Origin: Spirochaeta lutea
Lineage (GTDB): Bacteria; Spirochaetota; Spirochaetia; DSM-27196; Salinispiraceae
Direction of reading: 5' to 3'
Length of the DNA stretch: 64,000 bases
Assembly (NCBI RefSeq): GCF_000758165.1
Contig: NZ_JNUP01000003.1
Span: 62,001 to 126,000 of the forward strand
Shown: positions 36,813 through 46,286 of the stretch, piece after piece
Layout: the number at the start of each line of letters is the position of its first letter
Position numbering within the stretch: the stretch's first letter is position 1
Position numbers and translations under genes: made by a program
Notes under the pieces: model-generated
The model's database searches: none
Told to the model about the DNA's origin: nothing
Seen by the model: the letters and a program-made list of their open reading frames with translations, nothing else

Positions 36813-37742
36813 TTAGTGAAATTGTTGCGCATCGGGGATTTTTTCAAGGGTGCGGTATATCTCATCCGCAGTTACAGCCCTTGTTGGATCAAAGCGATGT
36901 AGCGATTGAGCGAGATAAAACATACTCTCGTAGACCAAACTTTCACGTAAATAATCCCGAACCTGTTCATCGTCTTTCAAGCGTAGCCATAATTGATCAA
37001 TACTTGAAAAGGTATAATCGAGGTCTTTTTCTCGAACCAATTCGATTGCTTCGGAAATCGGCTGCATGATGCTGATCAGCAGTTTATTAATTGCTTCGGT
37101 GTACCTACCGGTATTGAAGTAGAATACCCCGAGCTGCCGGTAGGCTTCCCTGCTCGGAGAATCCGACACCCGATAGAGAACTAGGGTTCTATTCAGACCC
37201 CGCTCGATCAAAGCCGTCCTGCCTGCGTCGAGTAAATCAAAGCCCTCAGGTCCAGACAATCGAACGGTTCCATCTAAGGAAATTATTTCATTTAAAATCT
37301 TTTCATAATCTGCAAAGCGATCTTCTATAGTGTAGATTCTCGCGAGAATGTATCGAACCTCATACTCAATGGCAAGATCTCCCCGATTACCAGCCTTAGA
37401 AAGGGCACGGTTTAAATGGTTCTTTGCTTGGGTAAAATCACCCGCCTGGAGAAATGCCTGTCCGAGTTCTTTTTCTATTTCCGGATTGTTTGGTGATTTT
37501 TCTAATGCTAATAACAGAAGATAAAATGCCTGTGTTAGGTTGCCTGTCAAGCGGGCCGTTTTACCCTTTTCTAGAAGCAACCATCCGGGATAATCATGGG
37601 GAATATCGGTTTGAAGGGTATTCGGACTATTTTGGGCTGATTCCTGTGGTATAGGACTACCGTTCCCGGAGTCGTTTTGAGCAACCAGGGAAAATGAAAC
37701 AAAAACGCATAGAATCATGAGGCATGGTTTACGGAAATTCAT
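36813..37742 (-). CDS. Exported TPR protein
   Basis: A 309-residue protein with a signal peptide (MNFRKPCLMILCVFVSFSLVAQ). ATG at 37742 is chosen because it begins that signal; the frame is open 11 codons upstream. Residues ~55-125 hold two clear TPR repeats (ALEKSPNNPEIEKELGQAF, AKNHLNRALSKAGNRGDLA). Another is at about 205-230 (REAYRQLGVFYFNTGRYTEA). The protein is probably periplasmic. It lies between the V-ATPase operon terminator and uvrA; no function can be assigned. Confidence 0.6.
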   Translation of the reverse strand: MNFRKPCLMILCVFVSFSLVAQNDSGNGSPIPQESAQNSPNTLQTDIPHDYPGWLLLEKGKTARLTGNLTQAFYLLLLALEKSPNNPEIEKELGQAFLQAGDFTQAKNHLNRALSKAGNRGDLAIEYEVRYILARIYTIEDRFADYEKILNEIISLDGTVRLSGPEGFDLLDAGRTALIERGLNRTLVLYRVSDSPSREAYRQLGVFYFNTGRYTEAINKLLISIMQPISEAIELVREKDLDYTFSSIDQLWLRLKDDEQVRDYLRESLVYESMFYLAQSLHRFDPTRAVTADEIYRTLEKIPDAQQFH

Positions 37743-37812
37743 TGAATATCTTCTCACAGTAGTACCTATCGGCATCTTTCAAAACAGACCTAGTAAAAAG
37801 CTTCAAAGAAAA

Positions 37813-37839
37813 CAAGGCTCCTGGAAACCAAGAGCCTTG
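37813..37839 (-). terminator. Terminator of the V-ATPase operon
   Basis: A perfect 8-bp stem CAAGGCTC / GAGCCTTG with an 11-nt loop, followed on the minus strand by TTTTCTTTG. It lies about 90 nt after the K subunit stop. Confidence 0.75.
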
Positions 37840-37931
37840 GGAAAAGTATCTCTGATGATGCGGAATCCGCGTTGTTGTCCTGGTCATTACCGATGCTAAC
37901 AAACAGGAGGTAATGCAGGGGTAGGAATTTC

Positions 37932-38360
37932 TTAGAATAATCCCAGCAGAAAAACCATCACAAACAATGCTACCGTCTCAATGAGTCCCAGGACTAGAAT
38001 GAAATTTCCGAATCCCTTGCCAGTCTCAGCCAAGGCATCGGACGCCACTGCACCGGCCTTACCCTGGAGCCATGCTGAGGCTGCCATTGCGAGCCCTCCC
38101 AATACACCTGCACCTAAAATGAGCCAGTCGTTTGCATTCCCTGCTGCTGCACGGAGAGCATTCATAAGTATAAATCCATAAATCGTCTGTGTAAGGGGAG
38201 CTCCTACAAAGGCTACGAGCATAAAGGGTGCCGGTTTATTTTGAAGAAAATTCTTTTTCCATGCACCGATAGCTGCCATCCCCGCACCTCCTGCCCCTAG
38301 GGCAGAACCAATAGCTGCCAGAGCAAGAGCCGCACCCACACCAATTAATCCGAAACTCAT
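37932..38360 (-). CDS. ntpK: V-type ATPase subunit K (rotor ring proteolipid)
   Basis: A 142-residue, four-helix proteolipid made of two fused hairpins, as in Enterococcus hirae NtpK. Residues equivalent to the NtpK Na+ ligands are present: T57 and Q58 in PLTQTIYGF, Q99 in AWLQGKAG, and the essential Glu E128 in LGLIETVAL. The ring carries ions across the membrane as it turns. It is the last gene of the operon. The SD AAGGAG precedes the ATG. Confidence 0.95.
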   Translation of the reverse strand: MSFGLIGVGAALALAAIGSALGAGGAGMAAIGAWKKNFLQNKPAPFMLVAFVGAPLTQTIYGFILMNALRAAAGNANDWLILGAGVLGGLAMAASAWLQGKAGAVASDALAETGKGFGNFILVLGLIETVALFVMVFLLGLF

Positions 38361-38399
38361 TTAAATCTCCTTTTCTTCTGCTCCATTTGGATTGCAGAA

Positions 38400-40226
38400 T
38401 TACTGTATTTGTTCCTTGAATGGTTTGTAGGCAAAACCTGCCCACTCGTTTCCAACATGGTTGGAAAACTCCAACATATTTAATCGAACACCGTGTACAA
38501 CCACGGATAACCCTGCCATGGCAAGATTTAGCGTATGTCCTAACATGACAACTACTATTCCCGCAATGATGCCACCTATCCCGGATTCCATCATACCCTG
38601 TGCCATAGAATTGAAACTCTGTGCTATGGCAAAACCTGACAAACCTACAGCGTACAAGCGGATATATGAAATTATATCAGAGAATGAACTGACACCGCTG
38701 AGAAGGGTCGGAATAACATTAGCCAGGGAACTCAGGACTCCCCTAAAGAAACCTTCGCCCGATTGATTTTCAAAGAGAAAAACCAGCCCCATACCAATAC
38801 CAATCATTGGGACTGCTAAATCGGGTACCGGATAGGTACTCGAACTAATGACTACATTCAGAACCAGATAATAGAGTCCCAAAACAGTTACCATCCAGCC
38901 AATCTGTCCGAAGGCATGAATATAAGGTTTCTCAGTAATTTTTCTGAAAAACTGAATGCTATGAGCAATAACTATATGGACGGTTCCAATAACGAAACAG
39001 ATTAACTTAACGGTATCTGCACTGCCCTGGGTATATGTATTGATAGATGGGATTATAAGATCTCTGAAGCCGGGCAACCTGGATATAGGCTCATAGGCGA
39101 ACCAGTTACCGGTTATCGCTCCCCATACTACGGTTGCAAAACTAAGCAGGGTAAATAGCTTTAACCCGTCACCAACCGTTCCCTTCCGTGACTGTTTTAA
39201 GGATAAGATGATACTAACAACCAGTAGCAAGGCACCGTACCCCGCATCACCTATGATAAAGGCGAAAAACACGGTAAAAAACATGAGAAACCAGAGACTG
39301 ATATCATGCTCGCGATACCCCGGTATAGTACCAAGTAAGTCGAAAACAGGCTGGATTATTCTCACCGCTGGGGGATTTTTCGTCAATGTTGGAACCTGCT
39401 CATTGCTGTCTGGCTCTTCTAACGTGAGCCCCCAGCTGTTTTTTGCTGCAGTCTTCTTCAATGCGTCAACTTGGTTTGAAGGAAGGAATCCGCTGATAAT
39501 AAGGACAGGACCTGTAGCGTGAAAATTTTCTTCCACCGTTGCAAACTCTACCTGATCTTCCAGTTTTTGCTTAAACGCAGCCAATTGATTGCTTTCCATA
39601 TCCAGGGTAGAAAGATGATTCGTCAATTCGCTAATTTCATTATCAATTTTTGTAATTCGCCTACGCATGGAATTGAGGGATTGATCAGGAGGATCTATCA
39701 ACGATCCGAGAAATTCTTCCGGCACCTCTCCCACGACACAAATTAGGACCCCAGCCTTAAGCCTTCGGACCTCAAATAGCGGAAGTTCAGCATACCTTTT
39801 CTTGAATGTTTTCCACTCGTCCAAACCCAAGCTAAGCAGGTTTACCGGATAATCCGTATCCCTCAGACTCTCAATGATGGAGGGATCAAAATTGCCCCAA
39901 TTACTCCACCGGCTTTCTTCCCTGGTTAGCTTTTCACGTTCTTCAAAAAGTTTCTTCAGGGAAGCACCAAGATTCAAGACCCTGGCGACCAAGTCTTCGG
40001 CTTCATCCTCCTGAATCTGAGGATAAACCTGATCCTTACCCGGCTCTGGCAACAGCCCGAGGGCGCGATCGATACTAGAGATTTTCTCTCTGAGCCTTTC
40101 GATCTTTTCGGAGGAGGTTACCGTTATTTCGGGATGCAGCAGCCCAAGGTTCTTTAATTCCTTTGTGGACTCTGATTTATGGGATTCCAAGGCAAGTATT
40201 CTCGCCTTGGTCATAGGTACAATCAT
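38400..40226 (-). CDS. ntpI: V-type ATPase subunit I (stator/a-subunit)
   Basis: A 608-residue protein. The N-terminal ~300 residues are soluble and coiled-coil rich (MIVPMTKARILALESHK, two long heptad regions). The C-terminal half has about 7-8 transmembrane helices starting at LWFLMFFTVFFAFIIGD, with SYIRLYAVGLSGFAIAQ carrying the conserved Arg that works against the rotor Glu. It ends in LNMLEFSNHVGNEWAGFAYKPF, the usual closing segment. The ATG overlaps the subunit D stop by 4 nt. Confidence 0.94.
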   Translation of the reverse strand: MIVPMTKARILALESHKSESTKELKNLGLLHPEITVTSSEKIERLREKISSIDRALGLLPEPGKDQVYPQIQEDEAEDLVARVLNLGASLKKLFEEREKLTREESRWSNWGNFDPSIIESLRDTDYPVNLLSLGLDEWKTFKKRYAELPLFEVRRLKAGVLICVVGEVPEEFLGSLIDPPDQSLNSMRRRITKIDNEISELTNHLSTLDMESNQLAAFKQKLEDQVEFATVEENFHATGPVLIISGFLPSNQVDALKKTAAKNSWGLTLEEPDSNEQVPTLTKNPPAVRIIQPVFDLLGTIPGYREHDISLWFLMFFTVFFAFIIGDAGYGALLLVVSIILSLKQSRKGTVGDGLKLFTLLSFATVVWGAITGNWFAYEPISRLPGFRDLIIPSINTYTQGSADTVKLICFVIGTVHIVIAHSIQFFRKITEKPYIHAFGQIGWMVTVLGLYYLVLNVVISSSTYPVPDLAVPMIGIGMGLVFLFENQSGEGFFRGVLSSLANVIPTLLSGVSSFSDIISYIRLYAVGLSGFAIAQSFNSMAQGMMESGIGGIIAGIVVVMLGHTLNLAMAGLSVVVHGVRLNMLEFSNHVGNEWAGFAYKPFKEQIQ

Positions 40227-40828
40227 GTGGTGCCTCCCTCAACGCCGAGCTTGCCTTTGGAGATTTTACCTCTTACAACCGCTGCGGTTTGTTGATCACC
40301 CAGGTATATCTGAATCTTCCTAATATTCTCTCTTGTCTCAGGAATCTTCACCTTTTCGAAGAGGTTTACCCGCTGACTTGTGGTTCGCAGCTCCGCAGAA
40401 ATCAGTTCATACTGTTTGTCGAGTACGTTCAATTCAGCATCAAACCCAAGAATCTGTTTCAACCCTTCTATCGCCCGGTCGACCCAGAGCGGGTACTGAA
40501 AAAGGTCGTAATCAGGGTCCTCAAAGGTGAGCTCCTCAAAAACCGGAATATCTATACCCGCGATGTTTCCGGACCCGGTTTTGATTCCCTTAATTACAAT
40601 TAAATCTGCTATGGGGATTTGCTCACCGAATACGGCGATCCAAGACTCTATTCCCTGATATATAGCGTCTCTTTTTTCTACCAGATCCTTTCGTTTCTGC
40701 TCGATCTGGCGTAATACCATTTGCAGCTGTTGTTTCTTCAACTGCAAGGTAGGAAGATACCGCCTATACCGTTTGAGGTAGTCTTTTTGTTTTTTTAACT
40801 CATTTTTTGTGAGTTTTACCTGTGCCAT
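40223..40828 (-). CDS. ntpD: V-type ATPase subunit D (central stalk)
   Basis: A 201-residue protein, mostly two long coiled-coil helices at the N- and C-termini (VKLTKNELKKQKDYLKRYRR at the start), with a central insertion that projects to the shaft tip. In bacterial/archaeal V-ATPases subunit D with F forms the rotating shaft inside A3B3. No F gene is seen here. It follows subunit B by 3 nt and overlaps subunit I. Confidence 0.93.
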   Translation of the reverse strand: MAQVKLTKNELKKQKDYLKRYRRYLPTLQLKKQQLQMVLRQIEQKRKDLVEKRDAIYQGIESWIAVFGEQIPIADLIVIKGIKTGSGNIAGIDIPVFEELTFEDPDYDLFQYPLWVDRAIEGLKQILGFDAELNVLDKQYELISAELRTTSQRVNLFEKVKIPETRENIRKIQIYLGDQQTAAVVRGKISKGKLGVEGGTT

Positions 40829-40831
40829 ACG

Positions 40832-42139
40832 CTAGTTTGATACCTTTTCCTTTGGCCAGAAATCCTTGGTGAGGTCGGTTCTCAACCCTGTTTCATTGGG
40901 CTCAAAACAATCTGCGAGGATTTCCCACCCAAGATCCAGGGCTTGCTCCAGGGGAATATTCACCGAGAGATCCATCATTTTTGACTCAAACTGATCGCCG
41001 AATCGCAGCAGCTTTTCATCCCATTCGGTCATCCTGAATCCCATGGACTTCTTTTCCAATGATTCCTTAAACGAGGCATACAGGGTAATCATAGCATCCA
41101 TAATTGACCGATGGTCTTGTCTCGTATCCTTGTTAACCATCTGCTTTAGCCGGGAAAGAGAACCGAAGGGCTCGATTCTACCGTTCTTGAGATAGTACTG
41201 CCCCTCGGTTATATACCCGGTATTATCCGGGATAGGATGGGTTACATCATCCCCAGGCATAGTTGTTACACCCAAAATGGTAATAGAGCCGGCCCCTTCG
41301 AAGTCTACGGCCTTCTCATACCTACTGGCTAACTGACTGTAAAGGTCACCTGGATATCCACGATTCGAAGGTACCTGTTCCATGGTGATTGCGATTTCCT
41401 TCATTGCATCGGCAAAGTTTGTCATATCAGTCATAAGAACTAAAACACGCTTGCCTTGAAGGGCGAACTGCTCCGCAACAGCGAGGCTGATATCCGGGAC
41501 CAAGAGCGCTTCGACGATGGGATCGCTAGCGGTATGTACGAAGAAAATGGTACGAGATAGGGCGCCCCCCTCTTCCAGCGATTCCTTAAAAAACAGGTAA
41601 TCATCGTATTTTAGGCCGATACCGGCAAGAATAATCAGATCAACCTCGGCCTGTAATGCGATTCGTGCGAGGAGCTGATTATAGGGTTCTCCAGAAACGG
41701 AGAAAATGGGTAGCTTCTGACTCTCAACAAGGGTATTAAATACATCGATCATGGGTATCCCGGTCCGAATCATGTTTCTCGGTATGACACGTTTTGCCGG
41801 ATTAACAGAGGCACCCCCTATCTCAATCAGGTTTTCTTCAATACTTGGTCCGTTATCTCTGGGACGGCCGGAACCGTCAAAGATCCTTCCCAAAAGATTA
41901 TCTGAAAAAGAAACTTTCATGGAATGTCCGAGGAATCGCACTTCATCCCCCGTTGAAATCCCCCTAGCCCCATTAAAGACCTGAAGGGACACCTTATCTC
42001 CCTTTAACCGGATAACCTGGGCAAGTGAATCGCCATGGGCTGCACTAACAAGAGCAAGATCATCGTACCGAACACCTGCAGCGGTTACTGTAATAACATT
42101 ACCCGCGATTGACTCAATTCTGCTATATACCTTCTGCAT
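40832..42139 (-). CDS. ntpB: V-type ATPase subunit B (non-catalytic)
   Basis: A 435-residue protein of the A/V-ATPase B family. [21 protein letters not shown] replaces a P-loop and marks the non-catalytic subunit. [17 protein letters not shown] and [20 protein letters not shown] are characteristic. It alternates with subunit A in the A3B3 ring. It is 12 nt downstream of ntpA. Confidence 0.96.
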   Translation of the reverse strand: MQKVYSRIESIAGNVITVTAAGVRYDDLALVSAAHGDSLAQVIRLKGDKVSLQVFNGARGISTGDEVRFLGHSMKVSFSDNLLGRIFDGSGRPRDNGPSIEENLIEIGGASVNPAKRVIPRNMIRTGIPMIDVFNTLVESQKLPIFSVSGEPYNQLLARIALQAEVDLIILAGIGLKYDDYLFFKESLEEGGALSRTIFFVHTASDPIVEALLVPDISLAVAEQFALQGKRVLVLMTDMTNFADAMKEIAITMEQVPSNRGYPGDLYSQLASRYEKAVDFEGAGSITILGVTTMPGDDVTHPIPDNTGYITEGQYYLKNGRIEPFGSLSRLKQMVNKDTRQDHRSIMDAMITLYASFKESLEKKSMGFRMTEWDEKLLRFGDQFESKMMDLSVNIPLEQALDLGWEILADCFEPNETGLRTDLTKDFWPKEKVSN

Positions 42140-42151
42140 GCTACCCCTCCC

Positions 42152-43921
42152 CTATGCGTTAACTGCCATGAGCTTCTTCGCCCCAGGATCAATTCCGTTC
42201 TTTTTTTCAGCTACCATTTGTTTTATTTCATTTTCCAAACGCTCGAATTCATCACTCTTCCATTCTGAACCGTTATAATCTAAGAAATTTTGTCGTAACT
42301 TATTGAAGAATTCCCGTGCTTCACGTTGGCTGGCGAAATTGTATTGGGCTGCCAGAATGTCAAAAATAAGGTTAAAGACATGACGCTGCCGCTCCACGCC
42401 TACCGAGGCATCCACTGGGTCGAAGCTGTCCTGTTGGAGATACACACGATCCAAAAACTCACTCTTCTGGTAAACGGTGTAGTCGTCTAAGCCGGTGCCC
42501 TCTTCCCCGACAACCTTCATCATCTGATCAATCTCATTTCCACGGAATAGTACATCCCTGGCGTATTGGGTGAGTTGGGGATCAATGAGACCGCCGTATT
42601 TACTCCAACTGTCCAGGGGGTGAATTGAAGGGTATTTTCTGGCATTGGCCCGATCTCTGGAAAGACCATGAAAGGCACCCACAACCTTAAGAGTAGCCTG
42701 GGTTACCGGCTCTTCGAAGTTTCCTCCGGCAGGACTTACCGTACCACCAATAGTCACCGAGCCCTTACTGCCATCCTTCAGCCGAACCAACCCTGCTCGT
42801 TCATAAAAGCTGGCAATAACAGATTCCAGGTAGGCGGGGAACGCCTCTTCTCCGGGAATTTCTTCCAACCTGCCCGACATCTCCCGCATGGCCTGAGCCC
42901 ACCGACTTGTTGAATCTGCCAGAAGGAGGATGTTTAACCCCATCTGTCGATAGTATTCTGCGATGGTGACCGCGGTGTAGACAGATGCCTCACGTGCCGC
43001 TACGGGCATCGAGCTTGTATTACAGATGATTACCGTCCGTTCCATGAGGGTTCTTCCGGTCCGGGGGTCGATGAGTTCGGGGAATTCCTTCAGAGTCTCC
43101 ACCACCTCGCCGGCCCGCTCCCCACATGCGGCAACGATAACGATATCCACTTCTGCGTTACGGCTAGTCACCTGCTGTAAAACGGTCTTACCTGCCCCAA
43201 ACGGCCCCGGAATGCAGTATGTACCACCTAAGGCTACCGGGAGAAAAGTATCAATAATACGAACCTTGGTTACCATCTGCTCATCGGGCCGCAAACGTTC
43301 CTCGTAATTGCTAATAGCCCTCTTTACAGGCCATTCGAACATCATGGTAACTTCATGAATACTGCCGTTTTCATCTTTGAGTTCTGCAATTTTTGTATCA
43401 ACGGTGTAATCACCCTTCGATGCTAGGGAAACTACGGTAAACCGTCCCTTAAAATTGAAGGGCACCATGATTCTATGGGAGAAAATACCCTCAGGTACGG
43501 TACCGAGGGTGTCGGCGCTGGAGACTACATCCCCGATAGAAACAGCAGGGGTGAACTCCCATTTGGTTGTCCTATCCAGAGCATTGAGATAAATGCCCCT
43601 TTGAAGAAAGAAACCGCACTGACTCGCCAACTCCGGGAGAGGATTCTGTAATCCGTCATAAATCTGACTAAGCAATCCTGGACCCAACTCAACAGCAAGC
43701 AATTCACCGGAAAACTCTACACGATCCCCAATTCCGATACCTCGGGTCATCTCGAATACTTGCATTTCCACCATATCACCGGTTATTCGGATTACCTCAG
43801 ACTTCAGCCGCTGATCCTCTAAAAGGATGTATCCGACCTCGTTTAGGGCGACATTACCGGAGACCTGAACAGAAACCATATTTCCGTTTACTCCGAGAAT
43901 TGTTCCTGTGGTTACTGCCAT
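42152..43921 (-). CDS. ntpA: V-type ATPase subunit A (catalytic)
   Basis: A 589-residue protein. The Walker A motif is GPFGAGKT (239-246); the large non-homologous insert typical of A subunits lies at about 110-200. LLADSTSRWAQAMREMSGRLEEIPGEEAFP and GGNFEEPVTQATLKVVGAF are family signatures. It hydrolyses or makes ATP. It is preceded by a DUF2764 gene (3-nt gap) and followed by ntpB. Confidence 0.97.
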   Translation of the reverse strand: MAVTTGTILGVNGNMVSVQVSGNVALNEVGYILLEDQRLKSEVIRITGDMVEMQVFEMTRGIGIGDRVEFSGELLAVELGPGLLSQIYDGLQNPLPELASQCGFFLQRGIYLNALDRTTKWEFTPAVSIGDVVSSADTLGTVPEGIFSHRIMVPFNFKGRFTVVSLASKGDYTVDTKIAELKDENGSIHEVTMMFEWPVKRAISNYEERLRPDEQMVTKVRIIDTFLPVALGGTYCIPGPFGAGKTVLQQVTSRNAEVDIVIVAACGERAGEVVETLKEFPELIDPRTGRTLMERTVIICNTSSMPVAAREASVYTAVTIAEYYRQMGLNILLLADSTSRWAQAMREMSGRLEEIPGEEAFPAYLESVIASFYERAGLVRLKDGSKGSVTIGGTVSPAGGNFEEPVTQATLKVVGAFHGLSRDRANARKYPSIHPLDSWSKYGGLIDPQLTQYARDVLFRGNEIDQMMKVVGEEGTGLDDYTVYQKSEFLDRVYLQQDSFDPVDASVGVERQRHVFNLIFDILAAQYNFASQREAREFFNKLRQNFLDYNGSEWKSDEFERLENEIKQMVAEKKNGIDPGAKKLMAVNA

Positions 43922-43924
43922 AGT

Positions 43925-44521
43925 TTACTCCCTTATTTCTGTTGGGTTGTTCTGGGTTTCATCCAGCTTTTCTACAACCCGGTCATAGTGATTTTTATAA
44001 GATTCGGTTCCTCGTTCCACTGAAAAGCTGCTCTGCCTGGTAGCAATAAGTAACCGCAAATAGTACACCTGCAATGCTTCAAGGTCAAAAAAGTGGCTCA
44101 ATGAAAGTTCATCCAGAAATCCCCAGCGCAGTTCATTGAGCCCAACCTCAGCTTGTAATGGGTTTGAATCCTGAATGGTACTTCTTACAGCATCAGCTAC
44201 GTGCCCAAATCCACGAAGGATTTCTGAACCCGGGGCAGCTCTGAAGAATTCTTCCGGTGATTTACCAAAATTTGAGGCGCGCTGAGCGGTTAATTCATTC
44301 CGAAGGAGATATTCAAACTCCCACCACTGTAATAGCAATGCATTAGTACTTGTCTCATTCCATTTTGCCGGAGGAATTAGATTGGTGTTCCGGAGGATTG
44401 CGATATCCCGGGCAGACAACCAATCGCTACATTGAGAAAGAAAATGTTCCGGTGTCAGTGAGGGCTCACCCCCAAGAAATAATGCTGGGAGAGTAGATAC
44501 TAGATAGTAATACTGACTCAA
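43925..44521 (-). CDS. DUF2764-type V-ATPase-associated protein
   Basis: A 198-residue protein without a signal peptide or membrane helix. It starts MSQYYYLVSTLPALFLGG, which matches the YYYLVASLPxL opening of the DUF2764 family. That family is found between subunits E and A of V-ATPase operons in spirochaetes and Bacteroidetes. The rest is helical. Its place in the operon and its size would fit a replacement for the missing subunit C, but this is inference. It is 18 nt after ntpE. Confidence 0.75.
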   Translation of the reverse strand: MSQYYYLVSTLPALFLGGEPSLTPEHFLSQCSDWLSARDIAILRNTNLIPPAKWNETSTNALLLQWWEFEYLLRNELTAQRASNFGKSPEEFFRAAPGSEILRGFGHVADAVRSTIQDSNPLQAEVGLNELRWGFLDELSLSHFFDLEALQVYYLRLLIATRQSSFSVERGTESYKNHYDRVVEKLDETQNNPTEIRE

Positions 44522-44539
44522 GGCAGACTCCTTTCGCTG

Positions 44540-45133
44540 TTACTCGTTCCCGGAAATGAGAGAAGATATATTGGTATTCAGGTATGCGGTAAGCGCCTTA
44601 GCAATGGCCGCACTAGAAAAATCATAGTACGCTGATCCATCTTTCTCCCTAAGGATGAATCCAGCATTAATCTTGTCATTGGGGACAATGGTTACTCCGT
44701 CTTTCAGTTGATTAGAAAGGTTTTTCTTTACAGAAGAGAATACCTGTTCACCCTGTTTGGCGGAAAGTTCAATAGTGCCGTCAGTACTCCAAGCCTTTAC
44801 CACTGCCCCAATGGCGTCGGTAAGAACCTGTTCACTGTAGGCAGAGGTAACCGATGCTTCCACGACCTGAGAAAACAAGGTTTTTATGCGTTGCTCCAGA
44901 GATAAAACGAGGTCCCGCCCAGCCTGTTCAAGGGCTGATTTTCCGGATGCCATGATTTTGTCCGCCTGTGTTTGGGCGTGCTGAACCGTTTTTTCTGCAT
45001 CACGTTGAGCTTGAGTCTTGATTGTTTCGGCTTCTTTCTCTGCCTGTTTCAAGATTTTTTGGGCTTGTTGCTTCGCCTCTTCAACTCCCTCGGATTGGAT
45101 CTTCTCCAGGAGCTCTTGTAATTGTACTTCCAT
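44540..45133 (-). CDS. ntpE: V-type ATPase subunit E (peripheral stalk)
   Basis: A 197-residue protein with a long N-terminal coiled coil (VEEAKQQAQKILKQAEKEAE and on) and a globular C-terminal domain, the plan of subunit E. ATG at 45133 is chosen for its strong SD (GGAGGG 5 nt upstream) and because it starts the coiled coil; an in-frame extension of 20 codons lies over the promoter. It is the first gene of the operon. Confidence 0.88.
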   Translation of the reverse strand: MEVQLQELLEKIQSEGVEEAKQQAQKILKQAEKEAETIKTQAQRDAEKTVQHAQTQADKIMASGKSALEQAGRDLVLSLEQRIKTLFSQVVEASVTSAYSEQVLTDAIGAVVKAWSTDGTIELSAKQGEQVFSSVKKNLSNQLKDGVTIVPNDKINAGFILREKDGSAYYDFSSAAIAKALTAYLNTNISSLISGNE

Positions 45134-45158
45134 TCTTCCCTCCGCGTCTACAATGGTA

Positions 45159-45223
45159 CTAAGACTATAAAATATGCGAAAGCTTCTATGCAACAGCCAT
45201 TCGATAATTTCTTATAGTCTTAG
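45159..45223. repeat. Perfect 12-bp inverted repeat over the V-ATPase promoter
   Basis: CTAAGACTATAA (45159-45170) and TTATAGTCTTAG (45212-45223) are exact complements separated by 41 bp. The arm nearer the gene contains the predicted -10 box; the outer arm lies about 55-65 bp upstream of the predicted transcription start. It has no terminator-like T-tract. Confidence 0.65.
45165..45193 (-). promoter_or_regulatory. Candidate V-ATPase operon promoter
   Basis: On the minus strand TTGCAT (45188-45193) and TTATAG (45165-45170) are 17 nt apart. Transcription would start near 45158, with a leader of about 25 nt including the ntpE SD. A second -35-like TTGACC lies at 45224-45229 without a good -10. 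Confidence 0.5.
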
Positions 45224-45250
45224 GGTCAAATATGAGTCTTTTATTAATGA

Positions 45251-45652
45251 TTAATACAAACTGCCCAGGGAAAAATCCCCTACTATCTTGTATAACCCAC
45301 CATCCCGTTCTACCTTCAAATCCTTACCTGGAAAATATTTTGGTAGTAACGATTCGACAACCCCTGCTGTCTCTTGTAAAACTGCTTGCTTTTTTTCGGG
45401 TTTCACCGTTTCCAGGGTAGAGATTTTAACGTCAATGATATACCCCCTACCCGTTTCACTGCCATAGCCTGCCGTGAACTGAGCGCCAAGGTTAAATAAC
45501 CCATCGGCAGCCTTATTGCTGGTAGCCCCGCGTTTAGGCCGATTTGGATGAATCCGGTAAACACCCTGGTATTTTTCTTCCAAATAGTCATCGACCTCAT
45601 CGAAAAGATGCTTCATCTTCTTATCAAACGCCTGGGTTTTCGGATGATACAT
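45251..45652 (-). CDS. Conserved hypothetical small protein
   Basis: A 133-residue cytoplasmic-looking protein. RIHPNRPKRGATSNKAADGLFNLGAQFTAGYGSE... to DVKIST in the middle and a C-terminal YKIVGDFSLG are the only distinctive stretches. There is no signal peptide or catalytic motif I know. It is 4 nt downstream of the lipoprotein gene and just upstream of the V-ATPase promoter. A comparable small gene before the V-ATPase cluster may exist in treponemes, which I cannot check here. Confidence 0.6.
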   Translation of the reverse strand: MYHPKTQAFDKKMKHLFDEVDDYLEEKYQGVYRIHPNRPKRGATSNKAADGLFNLGAQFTAGYGSETGRGYIIDVKISTLETVKPEKKQAVLQETAGVVESLLPKYFPGKDLKVERDGGLYKIVGDFSLGSLY

Positions 45653-45656
45653 CGGG

Positions 45657-46286
45657 TTATTGACTCCAGGAAATTTCCCACACGAGGTCTTCTTGCAAAC
45701 TTACCATCTCTTCGAACCCGATTGAAAGTGCGATAACATTGCCGTCCACAGTACCAATGTTTGCTCGTTGGATGGCAGCAGGTGCCTCAAGAACATACCG
45801 GAGTTCAAACCCTTCAAAGAAGGTCTTCATAATTTCCAGGTCCTCGGGGGACGGGGCATCTTCACCGGTTGCGGCGGGAAGCAGCGGCTGGGTATAGGTT
45901 GTTGTGTCACCGTTTTTTTCTACCCTGATGCCTTTCGCAAACTCGGATTGCTCCTCATAATACTGGTTCAAGGCTTCCACCGAGTCGAAGTCGAAGGCCG
46001 CTAGGATGGTGATGGCATTGCCGTCATCAATTTGCTCGAATGATCTAAAATGCAGTCCGGTTTTATCAACAGCATCCCTGAATTCAGCCTCATCCAGAGG
46101 TAATGCCTCTGCACTATCATCCTGCTCCAGCGCACCCATTTCATAAAAATCTTTTTGCATCGTATAAGAAATAGTAAAGGTCCCTCCATTCTGAGGGTTA
46201 ATTTTAGTATTCATTTCTATCTCTATACAGCCGCCTAGCATCATGATCATAAGTCCCATGGCTAGGGCTAACAGTACTCGTTTCAC
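45657..46286 (-). CDS. LppM-like lipoprotein
   Basis: A 209-residue protein with a lipoprotein signal ending in MLGGC (Cys20) and a mature part starting IEIEMNTKINPQNGGTFT. That beta-strand pattern resembles LppM/DUF3153 proteins, which are extracytoplasmic. The start is GTG with AAGGAGG inside the last mutS2 codons; it begins right after the mutS2 stop, so translation is probably coupled. Function unknown. Confidence 0.6.
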   Translation of the reverse strand: MKRVLLALAMGLMIMMLGGCIEIEMNTKINPQNGGTFTISYTMQKDFYEMGALEQDDSAEALPLDEAEFRDAVDKTGLHFRSFEQIDDGNAITILAAFDFDSVEALNQYYEEQSEFAKGIRVEKNGDTTTYTQPLLPAATGEDAPSPEDLEIMKTFFEGFELRYVLEAPAAIQRANIGTVDGNVIALSIGFEEMVSLQEDLVWEISWSQ

